NCBI GenBank assembly: GCA_024234875.1
Contig: JACKNM010000004.1
Location: 434,001-498,000 of the forward strand
DNA from: Ectothiorhodospiraceae bacterium
GTDB taxonomy: Bacteria > Pseudomonadota > Gammaproteobacteria > HK1
Length of the DNA: 64,000 nt
Reading direction: 5' to 3'
A model generated the notes under the pieces. That model was not told where the DNA came from and made no database searches. It saw nothing but the letters and a program-made list of their open reading frames with translations. The translations under genes were made by a program, and so were the position numbers. How positions within the stretch are numbered: position 1 is the first letter of the stretch; each line of letters begins with the position of its first letter. This document shows, piece by piece, positions 34,921-43,732 of this stretch.

Positions 34921-35073
34921 TGGGCTCTCCACTGTCGGGGGTGGGCCGAGGCGCGTCATTGGAAACCCGCGCTCGGCCCGCCGCAAGCACCATCTACGCC
35001 AGCCCTCCTGGACCAACACCGGGGCCCATGCGTCACAATGGCCGCCTTCTGACCATGGCGAGGAGATCCGACC

Positions 35074-35973
35074 ATGCAGCTCGGAGCGGTTGCGCCCATC
35101 GGCGACATCGGCGGCGACCCGGACGTGGTGCGCGACTACGCGCTGGGTCTGGAGGCAATCGGCTACGACTTCGTCGAGGTGACCGACCATGTCCTCGGCG
35201 TCAACACGGCCTCGCGGCCGGACTGGCCGGCGGACCGCAACACCTCGCGAGACTACTTCCACGATCCGTTCGTCATCCTCACGTACATCACGGCGGTCGC
35301 GCCGAGACTCGGGCTGTCGACGGGGGTGTTGATCCTTCCCCAGCGGCAGACGGCGCTGGTCGCCAAGCAGGCGGCCTGCCTCGACGTGTTGTCCCGCGGC
35401 CGGTTCAGGCTCGGCATCGGAGTGGGCTGGAACGAGGTCGAGTTCGTGGGGCTCAACGAGCGCTTCGGCAACCGCGGGCGTCGGTCCGAGGAGCAGGTCG
35501 AGGTGATGCAGGCACTGTGGCGCGACGCGCATGTCGACTTCCGGGGCCGATACCACACCATCGACGACGCCGGCATCAACCCGCGACCGGCATCGGGCCG
35601 GGTGCCGGTGTGGTTCGGTGGCCACCACGAGAACACGCTCGCGCGGATCGCGCGGCGCGGTGACGGCTGGATGCCGAACGCCTACCCGCCCGACGGGAGC
35701 GCGCGCGAGGTCTTCGATCGGCTGCGGCGGATGGTCGAGGCCGAGGGGCGCGATCCGGCGGCGGTCGGGATCGAGGTCTGGACCTCGTGCGGCGCGGGCT
35801 CCGAGGCCGACTGGCGGCGCGAGGCGGCCCACTGGCGCGACCTCGGTGCCACCCACCTGTGCCTCACCACGGCGTTCGACCGACGCCACCACCACCGCAT
35901 CGCCGGGCGGACGCCGGACGACCACCTGGCCGCCGCACGCCGCTATCGGGAGGCGGTCGCGGACATTCTCTGA
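35074..35973 (+). CDS. LLM-class F420/flavin-dependent oxidoreductase
   Basis: The 299-residue TIM-barrel enzyme has 'ALGLEAIGYDFVEVTDHVLGVN', 'RLGLSTGVLILPQRQTALVAKQAACLDVLSRGRFRLGIGVGWNEVEF' and 'RGDGWMPN', close to the TIGR03619-type group. GAGGAG lies about nine bases before the ATG. It is divergent from the SDR gene across 153 bases and could share its promoter region. Substrate unknown. Confidence 0.88.
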   Translation: MQLGAVAPIGDIGGDPDVVRDYALGLEAIGYDFVEVTDHVLGVNTASRPDWPADRNTSRDYFHDPFVILTYITAVAPRLGLSTGVLILPQRQTALVAKQAACLDVLSRGRFRLGIGVGWNEVEFVGLNERFGNRGRRSEEQVEVMQALWRDAHVDFRGRYHTIDDAGINPRPASGRVPVWFGGHHENTLARIARRGDGWMPNAYPPDGSAREVFDRLRRMVEAEGRDPAAVGIEVWTSCGAGSEADWRREAAHWRDLGATHLCLTTAFDRRHHHRIAGRTPDDHLAAARRYREAVADIL

Positions 35974-36009
35974 CACGCGCCTCGCGATGGCGCGGCCCGG
36001 CTACCGGGC

Positions 36010-37167
36010 TCACGCCTCGGGGAGTCCGCTCGTCGGCCACGCGCCGCGTCGGGACACGGGCACGAAGTGCGGCGCGCGCCCGACGCGCGACACCGGCCCG
36101 CGGGCATGGAAGAAGACCTGACGGGCGATGGCCTGCGCCCATCCGGTGCGCAGTGCGCCGTCCACCACCCAGGCCGGCGCGGGCAGGTCGGCCAGGGCGC
36201 GTAGCAAGCGCTTGCCGAGGTAGCTCGGACGCTCCCGGGCGAGGACCAGGCTCGGCTCCGGCCCACCGTCGTCGAGGAAGTCCGCGATGAGGTGACCGGC
36301 CCGGCGCCCGAGGTGCAGCGCGTTGGCGATGCCGCCACCGGTGAGCGGCGAGACATGACCGGCAGCGTCGCCCACCAGCAGCACCCCGGGGGCCGCGAAC
36401 GGGCGCACCGGTCCGCCGACCGGGATGCGGCCGGCGCGCCAGGCGAGCGGGCGGACACGGCGGAGGTCGACCACCGGTGCCAGGCGCTCGAGCACCGCCT
36501 GCAGGTCCGGGCGGCGCGGATGGCTGCAGGCGATTCCGACCTGGGTGATGCCCGCCCCCGGCACCGCCCACGCGATGTAGCCGGGCGCGAGCACGGGGTC
36601 GACGAGGACGTGGAGCGCGCCCTGGTCGAGCTCGGGGGTCGCCGGCAGCTCCGCCTCGATGCCACCGAGGAAGCGGCGGTTGCGCCCGAGCCCGAACACG
36701 CGAGCGACCCGCGAGCCGGCGCCGTCGGCACCCACCAGATAGCGGGCCGAGATCCCGAGGCCGTGTAGCACCACGGCGTCGTGGGTTCGCGTGGCGCCGG
36801 TGAATCGGCTCGCGTAGCGCAGCTCCGCGCCGGCCTCGCGGGCACGGCCGGCCAGCCACCGCATCAGCGACGGGGTGTCGGTGGCGAGGAAGTAGTAGCC
36901 CGGCGAGGCGAGGTCGATGGCGGCGCCGACCGGGGGATAGAGTCGGACCCGCGGCACCTTGCGGGTGATCCCCGGCGGGAGGTCGAGCATCTCCGCCGCC
37001 TCCTTCACCAGCAACCCGGTGGTGTGGAGCTGCGTCCCGGGGTCGAAGCGCCGGTCGACCACCACCACGCGGAGCCCGCGTGCAGCGGCGGTACGCGCCA
37101 CGGTGAGACCGGCAAAGCTGCCGCCGACGACGGCGACGTCGTGGGTCACGGGGGTCGAGTTGGCCAT
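36010..37167 (-). CDS. FAD-dependent oxidoreductase, geranylgeranyl-reductase-like
   Basis: The 385-residue flavoprotein has the dinucleotide motif 'VAVVGGSFAGLTVARTAAARG', 'VVVVDRRFDPGTQLHTTGL', 'GADGAGSRVAR' and 'GVLLVGDAAGHVSPLTGGGIANAL', the layout of geranylgeranyl-reductase/PHBH-type flavoproteins that reduce prenyl chains or hydroxylate aromatics. The 'SPLTGGGI' form favours the geranylgeranyl-reductase family, but the substrate is open. It lies downstream of tetR on the same strand (111-base gap). Confidence 0.82.
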   Translation of the reverse strand: MANSTPVTHDVAVVGGSFAGLTVARTAAARGLRVVVVDRRFDPGTQLHTTGLLVKEAAEMLDLPPGITRKVPRVRLYPPVGAAIDLASPGYYFLATDTPSLMRWLAGRAREAGAELRYASRFTGATRTHDAVVLHGLGISARYLVGADGAGSRVARVFGLGRNRRFLGGIEAELPATPELDQGALHVLVDPVLAPGYIAWAVPGAGITQVGIACSHPRRPDLQAVLERLAPVVDLRRVRPLAWRAGRIPVGGPVRPFAAPGVLLVGDAAGHVSPLTGGGIANALHLGRRAGHLIADFLDDGGPEPSLVLARERPSYLGKRLLRALADLPAPAWVVDGALRTGWAQAIARQVFFHARGPVSRVGRAPHFVPVSRRGAWPTSGLPEA

Positions 37168-37278
37168 GCGCGTGCGCCTCGGTTGGTCCGAGGTCGGGAG
37201 CGTGCGCCGGGTCCATGGCCGGCCGCGGGCAGGGCGGGGGCGAAATGCGTCGGCGCCGCGACGTGGCGATGAACGCGC

Positions 37279-37866
37279 TCAGCCGGCGACCAGCGCGCGC
37301 GAGGCCAGAGTCTTCATGCGCGCGACGTACTCGGCGCCGGTCCAGCCACAGTCGCGGGTCAGGTGCTCCCAGCTCGGGACGAGCAGCAACGTCCAGAGCA
37401 CGTCGGTTGCCGAGTCCGCGCTCCACCCGGCGGCGAGGGCGCCGTCGTCACGCAACGCCTCGACCGCCGCGCGGCAGCCGTCGCGGAGCGCCGCCATGCG
37501 GTCCCCCCAGGCCGCGGCAGCCGCCTCGTCGGTGTCGCGAGCGGCCAGCAACGCCCTGGCCACGGCATGGATGCGGGGGACGTAGTCGCCCCAGAACTCG
37601 ATGTAGCGGTGCAACCGCTCGACACCCGAGCCGGCCGCGCGAGAGCGGGCGAGCCGGCCGTCGAGGTCGAGTTGCGCGTCGAGGTGGCGGGTGGCCGCGA
37701 CCAGCAGCTCGGTGCGGGTCGCGAAGTGCAGGTACACCGCCTGGCGCGAGACGCCGGCGGCGCGGGCGATGTCACCCATGCGCACGCCGCGACCGCCGTG
37801 CGCCTCGAGCATGCGCACGGTGGCTTCCAGGATTCTGGTGCGGGTCGGAGCGGAGTTGCTTGACAT
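37279..37866 (-). CDS. TetR-family transcriptional regulator
   Basis: The 195-residue repressor has the N-terminal helix-turn-helix 'ILEATVRMLEAHGGRGVRMGDIARAAGVSRQAVYLHFATRTELLVAA' (residues about 11-57) and a variable ligand-binding domain. It is divergent from the NmrA-like gene. A palindrome overlaps its own start codon and a second lies 28 bases away, so it very likely represses both itself and the NmrA-like gene. The flavoprotein downstream may be in the same regulon. Confidence 0.92.
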   Translation of the reverse strand: MSSNSAPTRTRILEATVRMLEAHGGRGVRMGDIARAAGVSRQAVYLHFATRTELLVAATRHLDAQLDLDGRLARSRAAGSGVERLHRYIEFWGDYVPRIHAVARALLAARDTDEAAAAAWGDRMAALRDGCRAAVEALRDDGALAAGWSADSATDVLWTLLLVPSWEHLTRDCGWTGAEYVARMKTLASRALVAG

Positions 37867-37917
37867 GGTGTCAAGCGTGCTCTACCTTTCGCCCACCGTC
37901 AATTGACACGGTGTCAA
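37860..37917 (+). promoter_or_regulatory. Promoter and two TetR operators between tetR and the NmrA-like gene
   Basis: Two 15-bp palindromes are present: TTGACATGGTGTCAA (37860-37874, one mismatch) and TTGACACGGTGTCAA (37903-37917, perfect), centres 43 bp apart. The first overlaps the tetR start codon. It also supplies a consensus -35 TTGACA (37860-37865) for the plus strand, with TACCTT as -10 (37883-37888) after a 17-bp spacer, so the second operator sits just past the start of transcription. This is a textbook arrangement for autoregulated divergent repression. Confidence 0.75.
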
Positions 37918-37934
37918 GAAGAGGAGTGCCAGCC

Positions 37935-38792
37935 ATGCCGAACACGACCATCGACCATCGCTCGAGCCAGGGAACCATCGCCGTGCTGGGCGGCACCGGA
38001 AAGACCGGGCGGCGAGTCGCCGCTCGCCTCGCCGCCCGGGGCGTCCCGACCCGGGTCGCGTCGCGACGCGGCACACCGGCCTTCCACTGGGGCGACCCGA
38101 GCACCTGGGACGCGGTGCTGGAGGGCGCGACGTCGGCCTACGTGAGCTACGCCCCGGACCTCGCCATTCCAGGAGCGGCGCAGACGATCGAGGCGCTGAC
38201 CGAGCGCGCGGTCGCGCACGGCCTGCGTCGCCTGGTGCTGCTGTCCGGCCGCGGTGAGACCGAGGCGCAGCGGTGCGAGGCGATCGTCGCCCGCTCCGGC
38301 CTCGAGTGGACGGTGGTGCGGGCGAGCTGGTTCGCGCAGAACTTCTCCGAGGGCGAGTTCCTCGACATGGTGCGTGGCGGCGCGATCACCCTCCCCGCGG
38401 CCGACGTTCCGGAGCCCTTCGTCGACATCGAGGACCTCGCCGACGTGGTGGTCGCCGCACTGACCGGCCACGGGCACGGCGGCCAGATCTACGAGGTCAC
38501 CGGCCCGCGCGCGCTCACCTTCTCCCAGGCGGCGCGCGAGCTCTCGCGCGCCAGTGGCCGACCGGTTCACTTCGTGCGCATCCCGAAGGCCGACTTCGCC
38601 GCCGGCGTCGCGGCGGCCGGAACGCCGCCCGACGTCGCCTGGCTCCTCGAGTACCTGTTCGACACCGTGCTCGACGGGCGCAACGTGCACCCGGGCGACG
38701 GCGTGCAGCGCGCACTCGGGCGCGACCCGGTCGACTTCGGCGACTTCGCCCGCCGCGCGGCGGCGGAGGGCGTCTGGAGAGCGGCGGCATAG
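37935..38792 (+). CDS. NmrA-like/atypical SDR NAD(P)-binding protein
   Basis: The 285-residue protein has 'IAVLGGTGKTGRRVAARLAARGVPTRVASRRG' (Rossmann GGTGxTG) and lacks the YxxxK catalytic pair, as NmrA/azoreductase-like atypical SDRs do. 'RASWFAQNFSEGEFLDMV' and 'FVDIEDLADVVVAAL' are family features. It may be an NAD(P)H sensor or a quinone/azo reductase. A strong GAGGAG site lies nine bases before the ATG. It is controlled by the divergent TetR through two operators. Confidence 0.88.
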   Translation: MPNTTIDHRSSQGTIAVLGGTGKTGRRVAARLAARGVPTRVASRRGTPAFHWGDPSTWDAVLEGATSAYVSYAPDLAIPGAAQTIEALTERAVAHGLRRLVLLSGRGETEAQRCEAIVARSGLEWTVVRASWFAQNFSEGEFLDMVRGGAITLPAADVPEPFVDIEDLADVVVAALTGHGHGGQIYEVTGPRALTFSQAARELSRASGRPVHFVRIPKADFAAGVAAAGTPPDVAWLLEYLFDTVLDGRNVHPGDGVQRALGRDPVDFGDFARRAAAEGVWRAAA

Positions 38793-38899
38793 GGCGTTGG
38801 CGCGTCGGCCGACGATGCGGGCCATCCATTTCCGCGCGCAAGTGCGTATCGTGTGCAGGCCCGGAGCCATCCGGGCCGAGCGGAGACGGAGGGCGCGAC

Positions 38900-41260
38900 G
38901 TGAGCCACGGTGACGAATCGGCGCGACGGATTCCCGGCTGGTGCGCACTGTGCCGCTCGCGATGCGGCTGCATCTCGGTGGTCGAGGGCGATCGGCTGAC
39001 CGCGGTGGAGCCCGACCCCTCCCACCCGACCGGCCAGGCCCTCTGCGCCAAGGGCCGCGCCGCCCCCGAGCTCGTCCATCACCCCGAGCGTCTGCTCTAC
39101 CCGATGGTGCGCACCAATCCCAAGGGTGCCGACGATCCGGGCTGGCGGCGCGTGTCCTGGGACGAGGCCCTGGACCGCGTCGCGGCCGAGATGCGGCGGC
39201 TGGCAGCCGAGAGCGGCCCGGAGAGCGTGGTGTTCGCGGTGACGACGCCGAGCGGGACCGGCATCTCCGACGCCGGGCCCTGGATCGACCGCCTGATGAA
39301 CGCCTTCGGTAGCCCGTCGAACTGTTACGGCACCGAGATCTGCAACTGGCACAAGGACCACGCCACCGCCTACACCTTCGGCGCCGGCGTCGGCACTCCG
39401 GACCTCGACCACACCGGCTGCATCCTGCTCTGGGGTCACAACCCCGGCTCGACCTGGCTCGCGCAGGGCTCGCGGGTGGCGAAGGCGCGCGCCCGGGGCA
39501 CCGCGCTGGTGGTGGTCGACCCGCGCCGCGCCGGACCGGCGGCGAAGGCCGACGTCTGGCTCGCGCCACGGCCGGGCACCGATGCCGCGGTGGCGCTCGG
39601 CCTGATCCGGTTGACGCTCGAGCACGGGTGGCAGGACGACGACTTCGTCCACGATTGGACCAACGCACCGGCCCTGGTATGCGACGACACCGGCCGGCTG
39701 CTCGCCGGGCGCGATCTCGCGGCGCCGGTCGCGAGCGAGCGACCCGTCGCCTTCGATACCGCGAGCGGCGCGCTGGCCGGGCTCGATCCCGGACCCACAC
39801 CGGGCCGGCGCTGGCAGCTCACCGGCGCGGTGGAGGTCGAGACGGTGCGCGGACCGGTCCGCTGCCGGCCGGTCCTCGAGCGCCTGCGCGAGGCGGTCGC
39901 GCCATGGACGCCGGCGCAAGTCCAGGCGGTGACCGGGGTGGAGCCGGCGGCGCTGACCGAGGCGGCCCGCCTGCTGGCGACCGCGCGACCGGTCAGCTAC
40001 TACGCCTGGTCCGGCGTCGCCCAGCACACCAATGCCACCCAGATCGACCGCGCCATCACCGTGCTCTACGCGCTCACCGGGTCGCTCGGGCGGCGCGGCG
40101 GCAACGTCCACTTCAACGCGGTACCGACCACCGACATGCGCGGTCGCGAGCTCCTGCCCGAATCGCAGCGTGCCCGGACCCTCGGCCTCGCCGAGCGCCC
40201 GCTCGGCCCGCCGCGCGACGGCTGGGTGACGGCCGAGGATCTCTACCGCGCGGTCCTCGAGCGCGACCCCTATCCGGTGCGCGGGCTGGTGGCGTTCGGC
40301 GCCGACGTGCTGGTCGGACGAGCCGGCGCGCCGCGCGGCGCGCGAGCGCTGGCCGCGCTCGACTTCTACGTGCACCTCGATCTGTTCGAGAACCCCGCCG
40401 CGCGCCACGCCGACGTGTTGCTCCCGGTCAGCTCGCCGTGGGAGCGCGAGGCGTTGCGCGTCGGCTTCGAGATCGACCAGGCGGCCAACGCGCGCGTGCA
40501 GCTCCGACCGGCGGCGGTGCCCGCGCGCGGGGAGTCGCGCTCCGACGTCGAGATCGCGTTCGATCTGGCCTGCCGACTCGGGCTCGGCAACCAGTTCTTC
40601 CAGGGTGACGTCGACGCCGGGATGCAGGCGCTACTCGGCCCGTCGGGGCTCACGGTGGGCCAGCTACGCGCACGGCCCGAGGGGTTGGCGCTGAACCTGC
40701 CCCCGCCGTGGGACGCCCACGTGACGCGTGGCGGGTTCCCGACCCCGAGCGGACGGGTCGAGCTCTGGTCCGACGTCTTCGCCGCCCACGGCCAGCCACC
40801 GCTGCCGGTGCACGTCGAGCCCCCGGTCGGCCCGGTGAGCCGCCCCGACCTGGCGGCGCGCTTCCCGCTGGTGCTGACCTCGGTGAAATCACACCTCTAC
40901 TGCCACGGGCAGCACCGCAATCTACCGAGCCTGCGCCGGCGCGCACCGGACCCACCGCTCGAGATCCACCCGCGGACGGCGCAGGCGCGGGGCATCGCCG
41001 ACGGCGACTGGGTCCGGGTCGAGACCCCGAGCGGGACGCTGCGCGCCCGCGCCCGCCTGCGCGACACCCTCGCCCCGGGCGTGGTCGCCGCCCAGCATGG
41101 CTGGTGGCAGGCGTGCACCGCCCTCGACGCTCCGGCCTACCCGGTCCACGGCGACGGCACCGCCAACGTCAACGCGGTGATCGACGCCGCGTTCACCGAT
41201 CCGGTGAGCGGCGCGACACCGAATCGCTCCTACCTCTGCGAGGTCAGGCGCGAGGCGTGA
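38900..41260 (+). CDS. Molybdopterin oxidoreductase (DMSO reductase superfamily) with N-terminal 4Fe-4S site
   Basis: The 786-residue protein has an N-terminal cluster motif C15-x2-C18-x3-C22-x26-C49 ('WCALCRSRCGC...CAKG'), molybdopterin motifs 'GCILLWGHNPGSTW' and 'VVVDPRRAG', and a C-terminal MopB domain ('LEIHPRTAQARGIADGDWVRVETPSG', 'GTANVNAVID'). C148 in 'GTEICNWHKD' lies where the Mo/W ligand is expected. There is no Tat signal, so it is cytoplasmic. No electron-transfer subunit or chaperone is adjacent; the partner is unknown. GTG 38900 is preceded by GGAGGG. It resembles the acetylene hydratase / acyl-CoA oxidoreductase-like branch, but the substrate is unknown. Confidence 0.88.
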   Translation: MSHGDESARRIPGWCALCRSRCGCISVVEGDRLTAVEPDPSHPTGQALCAKGRAAPELVHHPERLLYPMVRTNPKGADDPGWRRVSWDEALDRVAAEMRRLAAESGPESVVFAVTTPSGTGISDAGPWIDRLMNAFGSPSNCYGTEICNWHKDHATAYTFGAGVGTPDLDHTGCILLWGHNPGSTWLAQGSRVAKARARGTALVVVDPRRAGPAAKADVWLAPRPGTDAAVALGLIRLTLEHGWQDDDFVHDWTNAPALVCDDTGRLLAGRDLAAPVASERPVAFDTASGALAGLDPGPTPGRRWQLTGAVEVETVRGPVRCRPVLERLREAVAPWTPAQVQAVTGVEPAALTEAARLLATARPVSYYAWSGVAQHTNATQIDRAITVLYALTGSLGRRGGNVHFNAVPTTDMRGRELLPESQRARTLGLAERPLGPPRDGWVTAEDLYRAVLERDPYPVRGLVAFGADVLVGRAGAPRGARALAALDFYVHLDLFENPAARHADVLLPVSSPWEREALRVGFEIDQAANARVQLRPAAVPARGESRSDVEIAFDLACRLGLGNQFFQGDVDAGMQALLGPSGLTVGQLRARPEGLALNLPPPWDAHVTRGGFPTPSGRVELWSDVFAAHGQPPLPVHVEPPVGPVSRPDLAARFPLVLTSVKSHLYCHGQHRNLPSLRRRAPDPPLEIHPRTAQARGIADGDWVRVETPSGTLRARARLRDTLAPGVVAAQHGWWQACTALDAPAYPVHGDGTANVNAVIDAAFTDPVSGATPNRSYLCEVRREA

Positions 41261-41267
41261 CCGCAGT

Positions 41268-41297
41268 GCGAGGCCCCCGGGGACAGGCACGCCTCGC
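41268..41297. terminator. Hairpin between convergent molybdopterin and MFS genes
   Basis: GCGAGGC and GCCTCGC form a 7-bp stem with a 16-base loop in the 46-base gap between convergent genes. There is no T-run. Weak candidate for a shared transcript end. Confidence 0.3.
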
Positions 41298-41306
41298 CAC
41301 CGACGC

Positions 41307-42551
41307 TCAGGCCACCGCGAACGCCGCCGAGTAACGCCGGCGTCGGCGTGACAGGGCGTGGACGATGATCAGGTTGGCGACGTTGAACGCGAACCCGGTC
41401 ATGAACGCGGTCGAGTAGCTGCCGGTGACGTCGAACACGCGCGCCCCGAGCCAGCCGCCGAGCGCCATGCCGATGGTGCCGAAGAGCAGCACCACCCCCA
41501 TGCGCTGGCCGATGCCGGTGGCCGGGAAGAGGTCGCGCACGATGAGCACGTAGGCCGGGACCACGCCGCCGTAGCCGAGCCCGAACACCGCCGCGACCAG
41601 AAACAGGCCGGCCGCGCTGTCGACCTGTGAGAAGAGGAAGAGCCCGAGCGCCTGGCCGGCCGAGCTGTAGAGCAGGGTGCGATAGCCGCCGATGCGGTCG
41701 GAGACGAAGCCCCAGGCGAGCCGCCCGAGCACCGCGCAACCGAGCGCGACCGAGAGCATCTGCGCCGCGAGCGCCGGCGCGTGCCCGAGATCGGTGGCGT
41801 TGGCGACGGTATGCACCAGCGGCATCGACATCGCGATGCAGCAGCACACGATGGCGGTGCACACCACCGCGAGCACCGCCGCCCCCGGCAGGTCGAGCAC
41901 GCGCGCCGGCGGTGGCGCGGCCTCACCTCGCACGCGAGCCGGCGCGGGCACGAATCCGCCCGGCGGCGGCCGGCGCAGCACCAGCAGGAGTGGGACGGTG
42001 GCCGCCAACAGGAACACCGCGAAGCCGATGTAGGCGACGCGCCAGCCCGCGACCTCCCCCACCCACCTGAACACCGGCGTCCAGATCGCCCCCGCCACCC
42101 CCTGGCCACAGGCGACGATGCCGACCGCGATCCCGCGCCGGCGGTCGAACCAGCGCGTGGTGTTGGCGACCAGCGGCCCGTAGAGCGCAGCATTGCCGAC
42201 GAGGCCGACCAGCACCGCGTGCGTCAACAGGAACACCACGATGCTCGAGGTGGTGCTGATCACCCAGCAGCCCACCGCGACCATCGTCATCCCGGTGGCC
42301 ACGGGCACGAACATGCCGACACGATCGGTCCATCGACCCATGGCGATGCCACCGATGCCGGTGCCGAGCATCGCGAGTGAGTAGCCGAGCGCCACCCAGG
42401 CGCGCGGCCAGTCGAACTCGTCGGCGATCGGCTTCAGGGCGACGATGGTGGCGTAGAGGGCCGCGTTGCCGATCGCGACCAGGGAGAACGACGCGGCGAC
42501 CACCGCCCAGCCATAGGGCGTCTCGATACTCGCGTTTCGCGGCTGCGTCAT
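41307..42551 (-). CDS. Major facilitator superfamily transporter (MCT/oxalate-formate antiporter-like)
   Basis: The 414-residue protein has 12 predicted helices, with 'GWAVVAASFSLVAIGNAALYATIVALKPI' at the N-terminus and the MFS loop 'GRWTDRVGM' between helices 2 and 3, repeated as 'GFVSDRIGGYRT' in the second half. The N-terminal pattern fits the monocarboxylate/oxalate-formate antiporter group. Probably an organic-acid exporter or importer. It is divergent from the LLM gene at 42758. Confidence 0.9.
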   Translation of the reverse strand: MTQPRNASIETPYGWAVVAASFSLVAIGNAALYATIVALKPIADEFDWPRAWVALGYSLAMLGTGIGGIAMGRWTDRVGMFVPVATGMTMVAVGCWVISTTSSIVVFLLTHAVLVGLVGNAALYGPLVANTTRWFDRRRGIAVGIVACGQGVAGAIWTPVFRWVGEVAGWRVAYIGFAVFLLAATVPLLLVLRRPPPGGFVPAPARVRGEAAPPPARVLDLPGAAVLAVVCTAIVCCCIAMSMPLVHTVANATDLGHAPALAAQMLSVALGCAVLGRLAWGFVSDRIGGYRTLLYSSAGQALGLFLFSQVDSAAGLFLVAAVFGLGYGGVVPAYVLIVRDLFPATGIGQRMGVVLLFGTIGMALGGWLGARVFDVTGSYSTAFMTGFAFNVANLIIVHALSRRRRRYSAAFAVA

Positions 42552-42757
42552 TCGGCGGTGTTCCGGGCGGGGCGCGCCATCCTATCAGCGAAGGCGCCGC
42601 CGGGACGGGCTCGCGCGCCGAGCACGAGGACGGGCACCGCCTGCCGGCCGAGCCAGTCCCCGGGGTCGAGGCGGGGCCGGTCTCCAGGTCATCGCCCCAC
42701 GACCCTCGCGCCCTCTGCTATCTTGCCGCGTCAACCCTCATCGCCCAGGAGCACCGC

Positions 42758-43699
42758 GTGAGCACGGCCCTCGACAGCCGCCGCCGCCCACTCAAGGTCG
42801 GCGTCCAGCTCCCGGAGGCAGAGCGCGAGGTCCGTTGGCGCGAGCTGGCCGACATGGCGCGCGTGGCCGAGGCGATCGGCATCGACGGGCTCTGGCTCGG
42901 CGACCACCTGCTCTACCGCGCACCCCACCTCGGCACCCGCGGGCCATGGGAGGCGTGGTCGACCCTCGCCGCACTGGCCGCGATCACCGAGCGCGTCACC
43001 CTCGGCCCACTGGTCGCGGCGACTGCGTTCCACAGCCCGGCGATGCTCGCCAAGAAGGCGGCGACGGTGGACGAGGTGAGCGACGGCCGTCTCGTCCTCG
43101 GCCTCGGCGCCGGCTGGAACGCGGTCGAGTTCGCCGCTTTCGGGTTCCCCTTCGACCACCGCGTGAGCCGCTTCGAGGAAGCGTTCACCATCGTGCGCAC
43201 CCTGCTCGCCGAGGGCGCCGTGGATTTCGAGGGTCGCTTCCACAGCGCGCGGGAATGCGAGCTCCTGCCCCGTGGGCCACGTCCCGGCGGGATTCCGCTG
43301 ATGGTGGGATCGCGCGGGCCGCGGATGCTGGGCATCACGCTGCCCCACGTCAGCGCCTGGAACGCCTGGTACACCTGGTTCGGCAATTGCGCCGAGGGCT
43401 ATCCGAGCCTGCGCGACGACATCGACGCCGCCTGCCGGAGCGCCGGGCGCGAGCCGTCCGCGGTGGCGCGCACGGTGGCGCTGCTGGTCCGCTTCCCCGA
43501 GAGCGAGGCGCGCGATCACGTCAACCCGACCGGTGTCGAGGTGCCTCCCCTACCCTCCGATCCCGACACCCTGGCCGAGGCGCTCCGCGCCTTCGCGCGA
43601 CTCGGCGTGTCGGAGGTGCAGCTCGTGCTGGAGCCGATCACGGTGTCCGCGATCGCGCGGCTCGCGCCGGTGCTCGAGCGGCTCGACGCCTCGCCCTGA
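42758..43699 (+). CDS. LLM-class F420/flavin-dependent oxidoreductase
   Basis: The 313-residue luciferase-like enzyme has 'RVAEAIGIDGLWLGDHLLYR', 'RVTLGPLVAATAFHSPAMLAKKAATVDEVSDGRLVLGLGAGWNAVEFAAFGFPFDHRVSRFEEA'. The start is GTG 42758 with AGGAG nine bases upstream; the 206-base divergent gap before it holds no other gene. The next gene, a dimethylglycine-dehydrogenase-like protein, follows after 33 bases, suggesting co-transcription. Confidence 0.88.
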   Translation: MSTALDSRRRPLKVGVQLPEAEREVRWRELADMARVAEAIGIDGLWLGDHLLYRAPHLGTRGPWEAWSTLAALAAITERVTLGPLVAATAFHSPAMLAKKAATVDEVSDGRLVLGLGAGWNAVEFAAFGFPFDHRVSRFEEAFTIVRTLLAEGAVDFEGRFHSARECELLPRGPRPGGIPLMVGSRGPRMLGITLPHVSAWNAWYTWFGNCAEGYPSLRDDIDAACRSAGREPSAVARTVALLVRFPESEARDHVNPTGVEVPPLPSDPDTLAEALRAFARLGVSEVQLVLEPITVSAIARLAPVLERLDASP

Positions 43700-43732
43700 A
43701 GCCCAACCCGTCGTCCTCGGAGAGTCGCGGAG

